64,000 bases of DNA. It comes from CBDCFT01 sp965216365 (lineage in GTDB: Bacteria; Pseudomonadota; Gammaproteobacteria; Arenicellales; CBDCFT01). The notes beneath the pieces were generated by a model. That model saw only the letters and a list, made by a program, of their open reading frames with translations, made no database searches and was not told the DNA's origin. The DNA is taken from assembly GCA_965216365.1 (NCBI GenBank), contig CBDCFT010000022.1, positions 62,001 to 126,000 of the forward strand. The letters run 5' to 3'. This document shows positions 19,327 through 28,300 of the stretch, one piece after another (the stretch's first letter is position 1; the number at the start of each line of letters is the position of its first letter). The position numbers were made by a program, and so were the translations under genes.

Positions 19327-20744
19327 GCAGCCTCCTGCGTCGATAATTCGGTAAAATTGACGAAATGCCCCGCAACTGCAGCGGCTGCGGCCATCGCTGG
19401 CGAAACCAGATGGGTACGTCCGCCATGACCCTGGCGGCCCTCAAAATTACGATTCGACGTGGATGCACAGCGCTCTTTAGGCTCCAACTTATCCGCGTTC
19501 ATGGCCAGGCACATGGAACAACCAGGTTCACGCCATTCGAAGCCGGCATCGGTGAAGATTTTATCCAGACCTTCTTTCTCCGCCTGCTGTTTAACTAGAC
19601 CAGAGCCGGGTACGACCATGGCTACTTTGATGCTTCCCGCAACGGCGCGACCTTTGGCAACGTTCGCCGCCGCGCGCAGATCTTCAATGCGTCCGTTGGT
19701 GCAGGAACCGATAAATACTTTGTCGATTTCAATCGACTTAATCGGTGCACCCGGTTCGAGACCCATGTATTCCAGCGCACGGCTCAACCCTTCGCGTTTG
19801 ACCGGGTCATCCATGTCCGCCGGGTTAGGCACGACGGCATCGACCGAATCGACCATTTCCGGCGATGTACCCCAGGTCACTTGGGGTTTGATGCCGGCGG
19901 CGTCAATTTCGATCTCGCTGTCGAATACGGCGTCGTCATCGCTGACCAGACCACGCCATTCGGTTACCGCCTGTTCCCACATATCACCGGTCGGCGTATA
20001 AGGCCGGCCTTTGACGTAGTCAATAGTCGTATCGTCTACCGCAATCATGCCGGCGCGCGCGCCCGCCTCGATGGTCATGTTACAGACTGTCATACGCGCT
20101 TCCATGGACATATTACGAATTGCCGGGCCGGCAAATTCAATAGCGTAACCGGTACCACCTGCCGTGCCGATCTTGCCGATAATAGCCAGCACCACGTCTT
20201 TGCCGGTGATGCCGTCATGCAATTCGCCGTTAACATTGATGCGCATGTTTTTTGCTTTCTTTTGCAACAGACACTGGGTCGCCAGCACGTGCTCGACTTC
20301 CGATGTACCGATACCAAACGCCAATGCGCCCAATGCACCGTGGGTCGAGGTATGCGAATCGCCACAGACAATGGTCATGCCGGGCAGTGTCGCGCCCTGT
20401 TCCGGACCGATAACGTGCACGATGCCCTGGCGCTTATCATTCATTTTGAATTCGGTGATACCGTATTCGGTGCAATTGTTATCCAGCGTTTCTACCTGCA
20501 AGCGGGAGACCGGATCGGCGATGCCACTGGAGCGGTCCGTGGTCGGCACATTGTGATCCGCAACTGCGAGATTCGCATCGATACGCCAGGGTGAACGACC
20601 CGCCATACGCAGGCCCTCAAATGCCTGCGGCGAGGTCACCTCGTGCACAAGATGGCGATCAATATACAGCAGCGCAGTGCCGTCGGACTCCGTGCGCACC
20701 ACGTGGGCATCCCACAATTTATCATACAGTGTTTTTCCAGCCAT
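19323..20744 (-). CDS. leuC: 3-isopropylmalate dehydratase large subunit
   Basis: LeuC carries the [4Fe-4S] cluster of isopropylmalate isomerase. The three ligand cysteines appear in FIGSCTNGR (about residue 345) and EPGCSMCLAMN (about residue 405). GDSHTSTHGALG is also conserved. I choose the ATG at 20744 (MAGKTLYDKLWD); the frame could also begin at a GTG two codons earlier. No LysR-type regulator is beside it; instead an uncharacterised gene diverges from it 88 bases away. Confidence 0.97.
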   Translation of the reverse strand: MAGKTLYDKLWDAHVVRTESDGTALLYIDRHLVHEVTSPQAFEGLRMAGRSPWRIDANLAVADHNVPTTDRSSGIADPVSRLQVETLDNNCTEYGITEFKMNDKRQGIVHVIGPEQGATLPGMTIVCGDSHTSTHGALGALAFGIGTSEVEHVLATQCLLQKKAKNMRINVNGELHDGITGKDVVLAIIGKIGTAGGTGYAIEFAGPAIRNMSMEARMTVCNMTIEAGARAGMIAVDDTTIDYVKGRPYTPTGDMWEQAVTEWRGLVSDDDAVFDSEIEIDAAGIKPQVTWGTSPEMVDSVDAVVPNPADMDDPVKREGLSRALEYMGLEPGAPIKSIEIDKVFIGSCTNGRIEDLRAAANVAKGRAVAGSIKVAMVVPGSGLVKQQAEKEGLDKIFTDAGFEWREPGCSMCLAMNADKLEPKERCASTSNRNFEGRQGHGGRTHLVSPAMAAAAAVAGHFVNFTELSTQEAA

Positions 20745-20831
20745 AATCACTCATACAATCACTTCAACAACAGGTTATAAATGATAGCATAGACAGATTG
20801 TTTCAAACGCGAAACGGATACGTGAGAAAGC

Positions 20832-20855
20832 ATTGGCAAGACCATTGGCAAGACA
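20832..20855 (+). repeat. 12-bp tandem duplication at the start of a hypothetical gene
   Basis: ATTGGCAAGACC is followed at once by ATTGGCAAGACA. Both copies contain an in-frame TTG that could start the downstream 159-residue frame, so start choice there is ambiguous by four codons. Confidence 0.75.
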
Positions 20856-21312
20856 AACTAACAAACAGCTTTACGGGTTAACCTTCCGCCATGCAATGGT
20901 GGCGGTTGCGGATGCGATTGGCGCACACCAACTTCCGGTGCAACACGATGCGAAAGACATTCATGAGTTCCTACCCGACGATGCCGTTCACAACGATCTG
21001 ATGCGACAGACGCTACGCGAAATTTATAAAGCGAGTTCATGTTCGCATCTGGACGCACCGCTGCAACAAGAGACGACTCTGATCGCGTTGGGTGAGGTGC
21101 GTGGCGAGCTGTTGCGCGGGCAATCTACCGACGTAAATCAACTGGAGTTGTTTGATAAATTCAGCGTCCAGTTGGTTAATTTATTTGAAAAATACCCTGC
21201 GCAAATAAAACCAGTCAGCGACCAGCCAAACACTGTTGACCGGGCTACCGTGCTAACACCATCAACACGTTACTGGGACACGGAAAAAAGAGTCGCTTCC
21301 GTTAAAGACTGA
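20833..21312 (+). CDS. Hypothetical protein between leuC and aroC
   Basis: I do not recognise this 159-residue protein. It has no signal peptide or membrane segment, an Ala-rich helical start (HAMVAVADAIGAH), a Cys/His-poor middle and a polar tail, and looks like a small soluble helical protein. There is no ATG near the 5' end; the start would be a TTG at 20833 or 20845, with GAGAA about six bases before the first. It diverges from leuC and converges on aroC with only four bases between the stops. Codon use looks like that of its neighbours, and the frame spans the gap between two conserved genes, so it is probably real. Confidence 0.6.
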   Translation: MARPLARQTNKQLYGLTFRHAMVAVADAIGAHQLPVQHDAKDIHEFLPDDAVHNDLMRQTLREIYKASSCSHLDAPLQQETTLIALGEVRGELLRGQSTDVNQLELFDKFSVQLVNLFEKYPAQIKPVSDQPNTVDRATVLTPSTRYWDTEKRVASVKD

Positions 21313-21316
21313 ATTT

Positions 21317-22417
21317 TTACTTGCAGGCCGCCGGGATTACTGGCACCGAAGATTTTACATCGGCATTTTGCGCACGATGACGCATAACGTGATCCATCAG
21401 CACTATAGCCAGCATCGCCTCGGCAATTGGTGTCGCACGAATACCAACACAGGGATCGTGACGTCCTGTCGTCACCACATCGACCGGATTGCCGTCCATA
21501 TCAACGGTTTTGCCCGGCACCTGGATACTGGAGGTTGGCTTTAGCGCCACGCTCACCAGAATATCCTGACCGGAGGAAATACCACCCAGCACACCACCGG
21601 CATGATTGCTTAAAAATCCCTCAGGTGTGATTTCATCGCGATGCTTCGAGCCGCGTTGAACAACCGAATCGAAACCCGCACCCAGTTCCACGCCTTTGAC
21701 CGCGTTAATACTCATCATGGCTTTGGCGATATCCGCATCCAAACGGTCGAACACCGGTTCACCTAGGCCCACCGGCACATTTTGCGCAACCACGTTGACG
21801 CGCGCCCCAACCGAATCGCCTTGTTTTCGAATTTCGTTAATATGCTCTTCCATGGCCTCGACTTTGCCCGCATCAGGACAAAAGAAAGGGTTATTGTGCA
21901 CTTCATCCCAATCTATTTTTTCTACCTTGATATCGCCCAGCTGCGCCAGGAACCCGCGAATAACGATGTTGTATCGTTGTTTCAAATATTTGCGGGCAAT
22001 AGCACCTGCAGCGACGCGCATGGTGGTTTCCCGCGCCGACGAGCGACCACCACCACGATAGTCCCTGATGCCGTACTTTTGCGCGTAGGTATAGTCCGCA
22101 TGCCCAGGCCGAAAGCGGTCCTTGATTTTGGAATAATCCCGCGAACGCGCATCCTGATTTTTCACCATCAAGCCTATGGGTGTTCCGGTGGTTACGCCTT
22201 CGAATACGCCGGACAGGATTTGCACAGCATCGTCTTCCTTACGCTGGGTGGTATAACGCGATTGGCCGGGCTTGCGCCGGTCAAGGTCAGGCTGTATATC
22301 GGCTTCCGACAATTCCAGCCCCGGTGGACAACCGTCTACCACGCCGCCCAATGCGACACCGTGACTCTCGCCAAAGGTGGTCAGGGTAAAAAGGTTTCCG
22401 AAGGTGTTACCAGACAT
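21317..22417 (-). CDS. aroC: Chorismate synthase
   Basis: AroC eliminates phosphate from EPSP to give chorismate, using reduced FMN. The 366-residue protein has the start GNTFGNLFTLTTFGESHG, the signatures YRGGGRSSARET and GVLGGISSGQD, and the late TTGRHDPCVG. Length and motifs are normal. It is followed on the same strand by nothing cotranscribed and preceded by dcd, 58 bases upstream. Confidence 0.97.
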   Translation of the reverse strand: MSGNTFGNLFTLTTFGESHGVALGGVVDGCPPGLELSEADIQPDLDRRKPGQSRYTTQRKEDDAVQILSGVFEGVTTGTPIGLMVKNQDARSRDYSKIKDRFRPGHADYTYAQKYGIRDYRGGGRSSARETTMRVAAGAIARKYLKQRYNIVIRGFLAQLGDIKVEKIDWDEVHNNPFFCPDAGKVEAMEEHINEIRKQGDSVGARVNVVAQNVPVGLGEPVFDRLDADIAKAMMSINAVKGVELGAGFDSVVQRGSKHRDEITPEGFLSNHAGGVLGGISSGQDILVSVALKPTSSIQVPGKTVDMDGNPVDVVTTGRHDPCVGIRATPIAEAMLAIVLMDHVMRHRAQNADVKSSVPVIPAACK

Positions 22418-22475
22418 GGATTCGATACTAATGCGAGAACGGTAAAACCGCCAGAGAGACCTATCGAAAAGTAGT

Positions 22476-23042
22476 TCAGGCCTTGGGTAAAGTCACGCCG
22501 GTTTGTCCCTGGTATTTTCCACCACGATCTTTGTACGAGGTCTCGCACGGCTCGTCGGCTTCAAAAAATAACACCTGGGCAATGCCTTCGTTGGCATAAA
22601 TTTTTGCCGGCAACGGCGTAGTGTTGGAAAACTCCAGTGTCACGTAGCCTTCCCATTCAGGTTCGAACGGTGTCACGTTAACAATGATGCCGCAGCGGGC
22701 GTAGGTCGATTTGCCCAGACAGATCGTCAAAACATTGCGTGGGATTCGAAAGTACTCGACAGTTCGCGCCAGTGCGAAGGAGTTGGGCGGAATAATGCAC
22801 ACATCGCCTTCAAAATCGACGAAACTGCCCGCATCAAATTGCTTGGGATCGACCACGGCGGAATTGATATTGGTAAATATCTTGAATTCCCGCGAGCAGC
22901 GAATATCGTAGCCGTAGCTGCTGGTACCGTAGGAAATAAGCCGTTCGCCGTCAGACTCTTTGATTTGACCGGGTTCAAACGGCTCGATCATGCCGTGATT
23001 CTGAGCCATACGGCGAATCCACTTGTCGGGCTTGATACTCAT
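22476..23042 (-). CDS. dcd: dCTP deaminase
   Basis: Dcd converts dCTP to dUTP, the main route to dTMP in gammaproteobacteria. The protein has 188 residues from the ATG at 23042; a GTG one codon earlier is possible. The catalytic region reads SKSTYARCG and GYVTLEFSNTTPLP, holding the Ser, Arg and Glu residues of the E. coli type. It stands between apbC and aroC on one strand, as dcd neighbours mrp in Pseudomonas. Confidence 0.97.
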   Translation of the reverse strand: MSIKPDKWIRRMAQNHGMIEPFEPGQIKESDGERLISYGTSSYGYDIRCSREFKIFTNINSAVVDPKQFDAGSFVDFEGDVCIIPPNSFALARTVEYFRIPRNVLTICLGKSTYARCGIIVNVTPFEPEWEGYVTLEFSNTTPLPAKIYANEGIAQVLFFEADEPCETSYKDRGGKYQGQTGVTLPKA

Positions 23043-23066
23043 CACCAGGAGTCTCGTTAAACCCGG

Positions 23067-24152
23067 TCAGGTATTTTGAATTACGATGGACGGAAAACTT
23101 GCACTGTGATCTTTCTTGCGCACGGACAGCTTGGCCGATGCCTTGCGCGCAATAGTTTTAAACACATCCGACACTGCGCCATCAGGCTCGCTCACCAAAG
23201 TCGGTTGCCCGTTATCGACATCGGCCCGGATCTTCCCGTTCAAAGGCACATTGCCAAGATAATCAATACCGTACTCATCGGCCATTTTCTGCCCGCCGCC
23301 TTCGCCGAAAATATGTTCCTCGTGCCCGCACTGGCTGCAAATATGCGTACTCATATTTTCCACTACGCCGAGTACGGGGATTTCGACCTTCTCAAACATC
23401 TTAAAAGCCTTGCGCGCATCCAACAAGGCAATGTCCTGCGGCGTGGTCACAATAATGGAACCGGTGACCGGCACTTTCTGCGCCAGGGTCAACTGGGTGT
23501 CGCCCGTCCCCGGAGGAAGGTCAATCACCAGATAATCCAGATCGTCCCAACGGGTATCTTTCAAAAGCTGCTCCAGCGCCTGGGTCACCATGGGGCCACG
23601 CCAGATCATCGGCGTCTCCTCGTCGATCAGAAAACCGATGGACATGGCCTGCAAACCAAAACTCCTCATCGGTTCCAGGCTTTTGCCGTCTTTGGATTCC
23701 GGTTTACCGCTGACACCGAGCATGCGTGGCTGACTGGGGCCGTAAATATCCGCATCCAGAATGCCGACTCGCCCGCCTTCCGCGGCCAGCGCCAGGGCAA
23801 GATTGACGGAAACGGTCGATTTACCCACACCGCCCTTGCCGGAAGCCACCGCAATAATGTTCTTTACTCCCGCAATCGGTGTTACGTCTTTTTGGGCCGT
23901 ATGCGCCGAAACTTCAGTATTGATATTGACGGACACTTCGCTGACATCATCGAGTTCGCCCACCGCATCCTTGATCCGGGATTGCAGCTCGCCGTGCCAA
24001 CTATTGGCCGGATAAGCCAATACCATATTTACGACGACGTTACCGTCATCAATGGCGATGTCTTTTATGGCTTTTGCGCTGGCCAGGTCGTTTCCGGTGT
24101 GCGGATCGACAATGGCACTTACCAGTGTCTGAATGTGTTCTTTATCGGTCAA
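23067..24152 (-). CDS. apbC: Mrp/ApbC-type iron-sulfur carrier ATPase
   Basis: ApbC/Mrp binds and transfers [4Fe-4S] clusters to apoproteins. The 361 residues comprise an N-terminal MIP18/DUF59 domain (to about residue 80) and a deviant Walker A P-loop, ASGKGGVGKST, near residue 108. LVIDLPPGTGD is the Walker B-like region. A CSQCG pair near residue 275 fits the conserved cysteines that bridge the cluster at the dimer interface. It diverges from metG, as in many gammaproteobacteria. Confidence 0.95.
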   Translation of the reverse strand: MTDKEHIQTLVSAIVDPHTGNDLASAKAIKDIAIDDGNVVVNMVLAYPANSWHGELQSRIKDAVGELDDVSEVSVNINTEVSAHTAQKDVTPIAGVKNIIAVASGKGGVGKSTVSVNLALALAAEGGRVGILDADIYGPSQPRMLGVSGKPESKDGKSLEPMRSFGLQAMSIGFLIDEETPMIWRGPMVTQALEQLLKDTRWDDLDYLVIDLPPGTGDTQLTLAQKVPVTGSIIVTTPQDIALLDARKAFKMFEKVEIPVLGVVENMSTHICSQCGHEEHIFGEGGGQKMADEYGIDYLGNVPLNGKIRADVDNGQPTLVSEPDGAVSDVFKTIARKASAKLSVRKKDHSASFPSIVIQNT

Positions 24153-24269
24153 TGGAGTAAAAACTGTGCGGGTGAAAATCAGGAGCGCATCCTACACGTT
24201 AGCCTGAAAAATGTCATCGTATCGACATGCCGGATAGCGGCCTGGCATCTGATAATTTAACCCCGCCGA

Positions 24270-24275
24270 TATGAT
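24270..24275 (+). promoter_or_regulatory. Candidate -10 box for metG
   Basis: TATGAT lies 55 bases before the metG ATG at 24331, with no clear -35. It overlaps the longer frame's ATG at 24271 and supports the later start. Confidence 0.3.
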
Positions 24276-24330
24276 AAAGTCCGCGCCGCGCCTTGGCGAC
24301 TTTTGCAACTCTCCAATTACTCATTTACAA

Positions 24331-26367
24331 ATGCCGAACGACACCCGAAAAAAAATATTGGTCACCACCGCCCTGCCCTATGCCAACGGGTCTATCCACT
24401 TGGGCCACATGGTGGGTTATCTGCAGACCGATATTTGGGCGCGCTTCCAGCGTTTAATGGGACACGAGTGCTATTACGTCTGCGCCGATGATGCTCACGG
24501 CACGCCGGTCATGCTTAAAGCGCGGGCCGACGGCATCACGCCGGAACAACTGGTCGAGAAAATGGCCGTCGAACACAAAACCGATTTCGACGACTTCGAA
24601 ATTCACTTCGATAACTATTACACCACGCATTCGGAAGAAAACCGGATTTTTTCCCAGGGTATTTTCGATGCCCTGAAGGCGGATGGCCATATCGCGCGGC
24701 GCACCATCAAACAGCTTTATGACCCGCAGGAAAATATGTTTCTGCCGGACCGGTTTATCAAGGGTGAATGTCCGAAATGCCATTCGCCGGATCAATACGG
24801 CGACAGTTGTGAGGTGTGCAGTTCGACCTACTCGCCGACCGACCTGATAAACCCGGTTTCCGCCATTTCCGGTGCAACACCGGTGGAGCGCGAGTCCGAA
24901 CACTTGTTTGTTAAGCTCGCCGATTTCCAGGACATGTTGCAGGAGTGGACTCAGGGTGGAAACCTGCAATCGGAAATCGCCAACAAACTAAAGGAATGGT
25001 TCGAAACCGGGTTGCAGGATTGGGATATCTCGCGTGACCCGCCGTATTTTGGTTTCGAAATCGAAGGCGAAACCGACAAGTATTTTTACGTTTGGCTGGA
25101 TGCGCCAATCGGTTACATGGCGAGTTTCAAGAACCTGTGCGATCGTGCGGGTCTCGATTTCGACGAATATTGGGCGCCCGACTCAAAAGCCGAGCTGTAT
25201 CACTTCATGGGCAAGGACATTGTTTATTTTCATACGCTGTTCTGGCCCGCGATGTTGCACGGTGGCGGTTATCGCATACCGACTTCAGTTTTTGTACATG
25301 GTTTTTTAACTGTGAACGGTACGAAAATGTCCAAGGCCCGCGGAACGTTTATTAACGCGCGTACTTATTTAAATCATCTCGATCCGGAATATTTACGTTA
25401 CTACTTTGCGGCGCGTTTGAATGCCCGTGTAGAGGATATCGATCTCAACATGGACGATTTTGTGCAACGGGTGAATTCCGACCTTATCGGCAAGGTAGTC
25501 AATATCGCCAGCCGTTGCGCCGGATTTATCAAAAAACGTTTTGCCGGACAATTGGCCGGCAAGCTGCCGGATGGCAATGACTACGGGGTGTTTGCCGAAC
25601 GCGGCTATAGCATCGCTCAATATTATCAAGAGCGTGAATACAACCGCGCCATGCGTGAGATCATGGAACTCGCCGACAGCGCGAATCAATACATAGCCGA
25701 CATTAAACCCTGGGAAGTGGCCAAGGACGACACGCGCAACGATGAGTTACAGGAAATATGTACATACGGCCTGAATATGTTCCGCATACTGGTCTTATAC
25801 CTGTCACCGGTTCTTCCCGGTCTTACACAGAAAACCGAAGCGTTTCTCGACTCTGAGATTGCACGCGTCGATGCGTGGAACAACCGGCATGAACCCTTGC
25901 TCAATCACGCTATACAACAATTCAAACACCTGATGAAACGTATCGAACCCGCGGCTATTGAAGCGATCATAGAAGATTCTCGCGAGTCCCTCGAAGAATC
26001 TGCCGATCAGGCTCAACATACAAACCTTGAGCCAATCGAACCAGAGATCAAGATTGATGACTTTGCGCGTATCGATTTGCGTATTGCCAAGATTCTCGAT
26101 GCGGACTATGTCGACGGTTCGGACAAATTACTGCAGGTCACCGTCGATATCGGTCATGTGAAGCGTAATATTTTTGCCGGTATCAAGTCCGCATATAAAC
26201 CGGAAGATTTAATCGGCCGCATGACGGTTGTCGTTGCCAATCTTGCGCCGCGAAAAATGCGTTTCGGCACATCCGAAGGCATGGTACTGGCAGCCGGACC
26301 GGGTGGTGACGAGTTGTGGATTCTCAGTCCGGACACTGGTGCACAACCCGGGCAGCGAGTGACCTGA
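24331..26367 (+). CDS. metG: Methionyl-tRNA synthetase
   Basis: MetG charges tRNA-Met. From the ATG at 24331 it has 678 residues, against 677 in E. coli; a 20-residue longer frame from 24271 adds nothing conserved. The ATP site HLGH is in PYANGSIHLGHMVGY. The zinc knuckle has CPKC and CEVC. The second ATP motif reads KMSKA at 332-336, where most relatives have KMSKS, so the final Ser is Ala. The C-terminal tRNA-binding OB domain (about 575-678) is present, so the enzyme should be a dimer. Confidence 0.97.
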   Translation: MPNDTRKKILVTTALPYANGSIHLGHMVGYLQTDIWARFQRLMGHECYYVCADDAHGTPVMLKARADGITPEQLVEKMAVEHKTDFDDFEIHFDNYYTTHSEENRIFSQGIFDALKADGHIARRTIKQLYDPQENMFLPDRFIKGECPKCHSPDQYGDSCEVCSSTYSPTDLINPVSAISGATPVERESEHLFVKLADFQDMLQEWTQGGNLQSEIANKLKEWFETGLQDWDISRDPPYFGFEIEGETDKYFYVWLDAPIGYMASFKNLCDRAGLDFDEYWAPDSKAELYHFMGKDIVYFHTLFWPAMLHGGGYRIPTSVFVHGFLTVNGTKMSKARGTFINARTYLNHLDPEYLRYYFAARLNARVEDIDLNMDDFVQRVNSDLIGKVVNIASRCAGFIKKRFAGQLAGKLPDGNDYGVFAERGYSIAQYYQEREYNRAMREIMELADSANQYIADIKPWEVAKDDTRNDELQEICTYGLNMFRILVLYLSPVLPGLTQKTEAFLDSEIARVDAWNNRHEPLLNHAIQQFKHLMKRIEPAAIEAIIEDSRESLEESADQAQHTNLEPIEPEIKIDDFARIDLRIAKILDADYVDGSDKLLQVTVDIGHVKRNIFAGIKSAYKPEDLIGRMTVVVANLAPRKMRFGTSEGMVLAAGPGGDELWILSPDTGAQPGQRVT

Positions 26368-26387
26368 TCCCCGCGCCAACATACTCG

Positions 26388-27029
26388 ATGGCACTCGACA
26401 ACACCCTGGTCAACCGGGTCGATGCTTGCCTGCCACAAACCCAATGCACCCAGTGCGGTTATCCACGTTGTCTCGACTACGCGCAGGCCGTAGTCGATGG
26501 CGAAGCTAACATCAACCGCTGTCCGCCGGGCGGCGACGTGACTATTAGTGCGTTGGCATCTATTACGGGTAAAGAACGCAAACCACTCGACCCGGAACTG
26601 CGTGCTTACCCAGGTCGGCTCGTGGCACAAATACGCGAGGCCGAATGTATTGGTTGCGTCTTGTGCATAAAAGCCTGCCCGGTCGATGCGATCGTTGGTG
26701 CAGCCAAGTTAATGCATACTGTTATCGCATCGGAATGTACCGGGTGCGAGTTGTGTATCGAACCCTGTCCCATGGATTGTATCGATTTGATTTCTGCGCG
26801 TAGCGATAACCCCGGCACCTGGTCACAGTTCAGCGATGCCGAGGTCGCACAGTTTCGTGTGCGAACAATACAACACTTCAAACGGCAAAATCGTAAACAA
26901 TACTCCGGGGCTTTAAACAAATCTTCAAACCGACAAACAATGTCCGGGCGCATAGATCGCCGACAGATCATAAAAAATGCGGTCGCCCGCACCCGAGCAC
27001 GCCGGCGTTCGCACGATATTAACCCTTGA
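26388..27029 (+). CDS. RnfB-type iron-sulfur protein without membrane anchor, standing alone
   Basis: The protein has 213 residues from the ATG at 26388. Near the start are CTQCGYPRC and NRCPPGG, the RnfB-specific four-cysteine cluster. Two ferredoxin motifs follow, CIGCVLCIKACP and CTGCELCIEPCP, for two more [4Fe-4S] clusters. The hydrophobic N-terminal helix of classic RnfB is missing, and the tail is basic (RTRARRRS). No rnfA, C, D, G or E genes are beside it, so it is more likely a soluble electron carrier than a pump subunit. It lies between metG and nth; in Pseudomonas the full rnf operon precedes nth. Confidence 0.88.
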   Translation: MALDNTLVNRVDACLPQTQCTQCGYPRCLDYAQAVVDGEANINRCPPGGDVTISALASITGKERKPLDPELRAYPGRLVAQIREAECIGCVLCIKACPVDAIVGAAKLMHTVIASECTGCELCIEPCPMDCIDLISARSDNPGTWSQFSDAEVAQFRVRTIQHFKRQNRKQYSGALNKSSNRQTMSGRIDRRQIIKNAVARTRARRRSHDINP

Positions 27030-27041
27030 GTTTTATCGACA

Positions 27042-27689
27042 ATGAATGCTGAAAAGCGTCACGCGATATTTACCATTCTGCGTGATGCCGATCCGGAACC
27101 CACGACTGAACTCGAGTACGCGAGCGAATTCGAACTGCTTATCGCGGTGATACTGTCAGCCCAGGCGACGGACGTGTCGGTCAACCTTGCTACGGAAAAA
27201 CTGTACAAGATCGCCAACACACCGCAAGCGATTCTTGATCTGGGTATCCGCAAGCTAAAAACCTATATCAAACACATCGGCTTATATAACGCCAAAGCCA
27301 CCAACGTAATCAAGACCTGCAAATCACTGATCGAAAAGCATAATTCACAAGTACCGCGAACACGGGAGGAACTCGAAGCGTTGCCCGGAGTCGGGCGCAA
27401 AACCGCCAATGTGATCCTAAACACCGCGTTTGGCGAACCGACCATCGCGGTGGACACCCATATTTTCCGGGTGTCTAACCGTACCCGCCTGGCGCCTGGA
27501 AAAACCCCTTTAGCGGTGGAAAAGTCCTTGCTAAAATTCGTCCCGGCTGAATTCAAGCAACATGCTCATCATTGGTTGATTCTGCACGGCCGCTACACGT
27601 GCACGGCACGCTCACCCAAGTGCCACGAATGTTCGATATTCGAGTTGTGCGAATACCGAAACAAAACCCAACCAAAAGTGGACGCTTAA
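27042..27689 (+). CDS. nth: Endonuclease III (base-excision repair DNA glycosylase/AP lyase)
   Basis: Nth removes oxidised pyrimidines and nicks the resulting abasic site. The 215-residue protein has the helix-hairpin-helix LPGVGRKTANV with the catalytic Lys, the catalytic Asp in VDTHIFRVSNR, and a C-terminal [4Fe-4S] loop with spacing C-x6-C-x2-C-x5-C. It starts 12 bases after the RnfB-like gene and is probably cotranscribed with it; a link to cluster redox supply is only a guess. Confidence 0.97.
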   Translation: MNAEKRHAIFTILRDADPEPTTELEYASEFELLIAVILSAQATDVSVNLATEKLYKIANTPQAILDLGIRKLKTYIKHIGLYNAKATNVIKTCKSLIEKHNSQVPRTREELEALPGVGRKTANVILNTAFGEPTIAVDTHIFRVSNRTRLAPGKTPLAVEKSLLKFVPAEFKQHAHHWLILHGRYTCTARSPKCHECSIFELCEYRNKTQPKVDA

Positions 27690-27737
27690 GCATTCAACAC
27701 CACCATTGTCGAAGGGATTAAAAAAGGAAGTTAACAA

Positions 27738-28169
27738 ATGAATGTTTACGGACAGGAGCGGACTGAGATACGGGATGTCTTTTTCAGCGCCTGGGCCAAG
27801 CACAATGCGGGAGAAATTCTGCACGGCGCGGAGTGCACCCTGGTACACGTGGCGTTACAGCATCCCGAATATCACGATGTTTTATCCAACCGGGAAAAAT
27901 TTGCCGACAGGGATTACCACGTCGACAGTGGCGAGATCAATCCGTTCCTACACATGGGCATGCACGTTACCATTATCGAGCAAATATCAATCGACAAGCC
28001 TGTGGGGGTGCGCGGTTGTTTTACCCAACTGTTACACAAGATTGGTAATGAACACGACGCGCAACATCGCATGATGGAGTGTCTTGGACAATGGTTATGG
28101 CAGACCCAACAGTCAACAACACCCCCTGACGAAAAATCCTATCTCGACTGTCTGCAACGCATTAGTTAA
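27738..28169 (+). CDS. DUF1841 family protein
   Basis: This 143-residue soluble protein matches the DUF1841 pattern: an N-terminal AWAKHNAGE region, then HPEYH, and the central NPFLHMGMHVTIIEQ with conserved histidines, ending in an HDAQH segment. The histidines suggest metal binding but no function is established. GGAAG lies shortly before the ATG. It follows nth by 48 bases and may share its transcript. Confidence 0.85.
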   Translation: MNVYGQERTEIRDVFFSAWAKHNAGEILHGAECTLVHVALQHPEYHDVLSNREKFADRDYHVDSGEINPFLHMGMHVTIIEQISIDKPVGVRGCFTQLLHKIGNEHDAQHRMMECLGQWLWQTQQSTTPPDEKSYLDCLQRIS

Positions 28170-28300
28170 CCTGTAATCCGCAATATGCATGAAACTTTAT
28201 CGAATTGTTAATTGTCACAATAACCAACCAATGTAGAAAGCACATACAATAAGTGCTCAAACAACCATACGACTCTTACCGGATTTCTTAACTAACAATA

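Noticed and set aside
24271..24330. A longer N-terminus for MetG
   Set aside because: The extra residues match nothing in the family and a TATGAT promoter element overlaps the early ATG.
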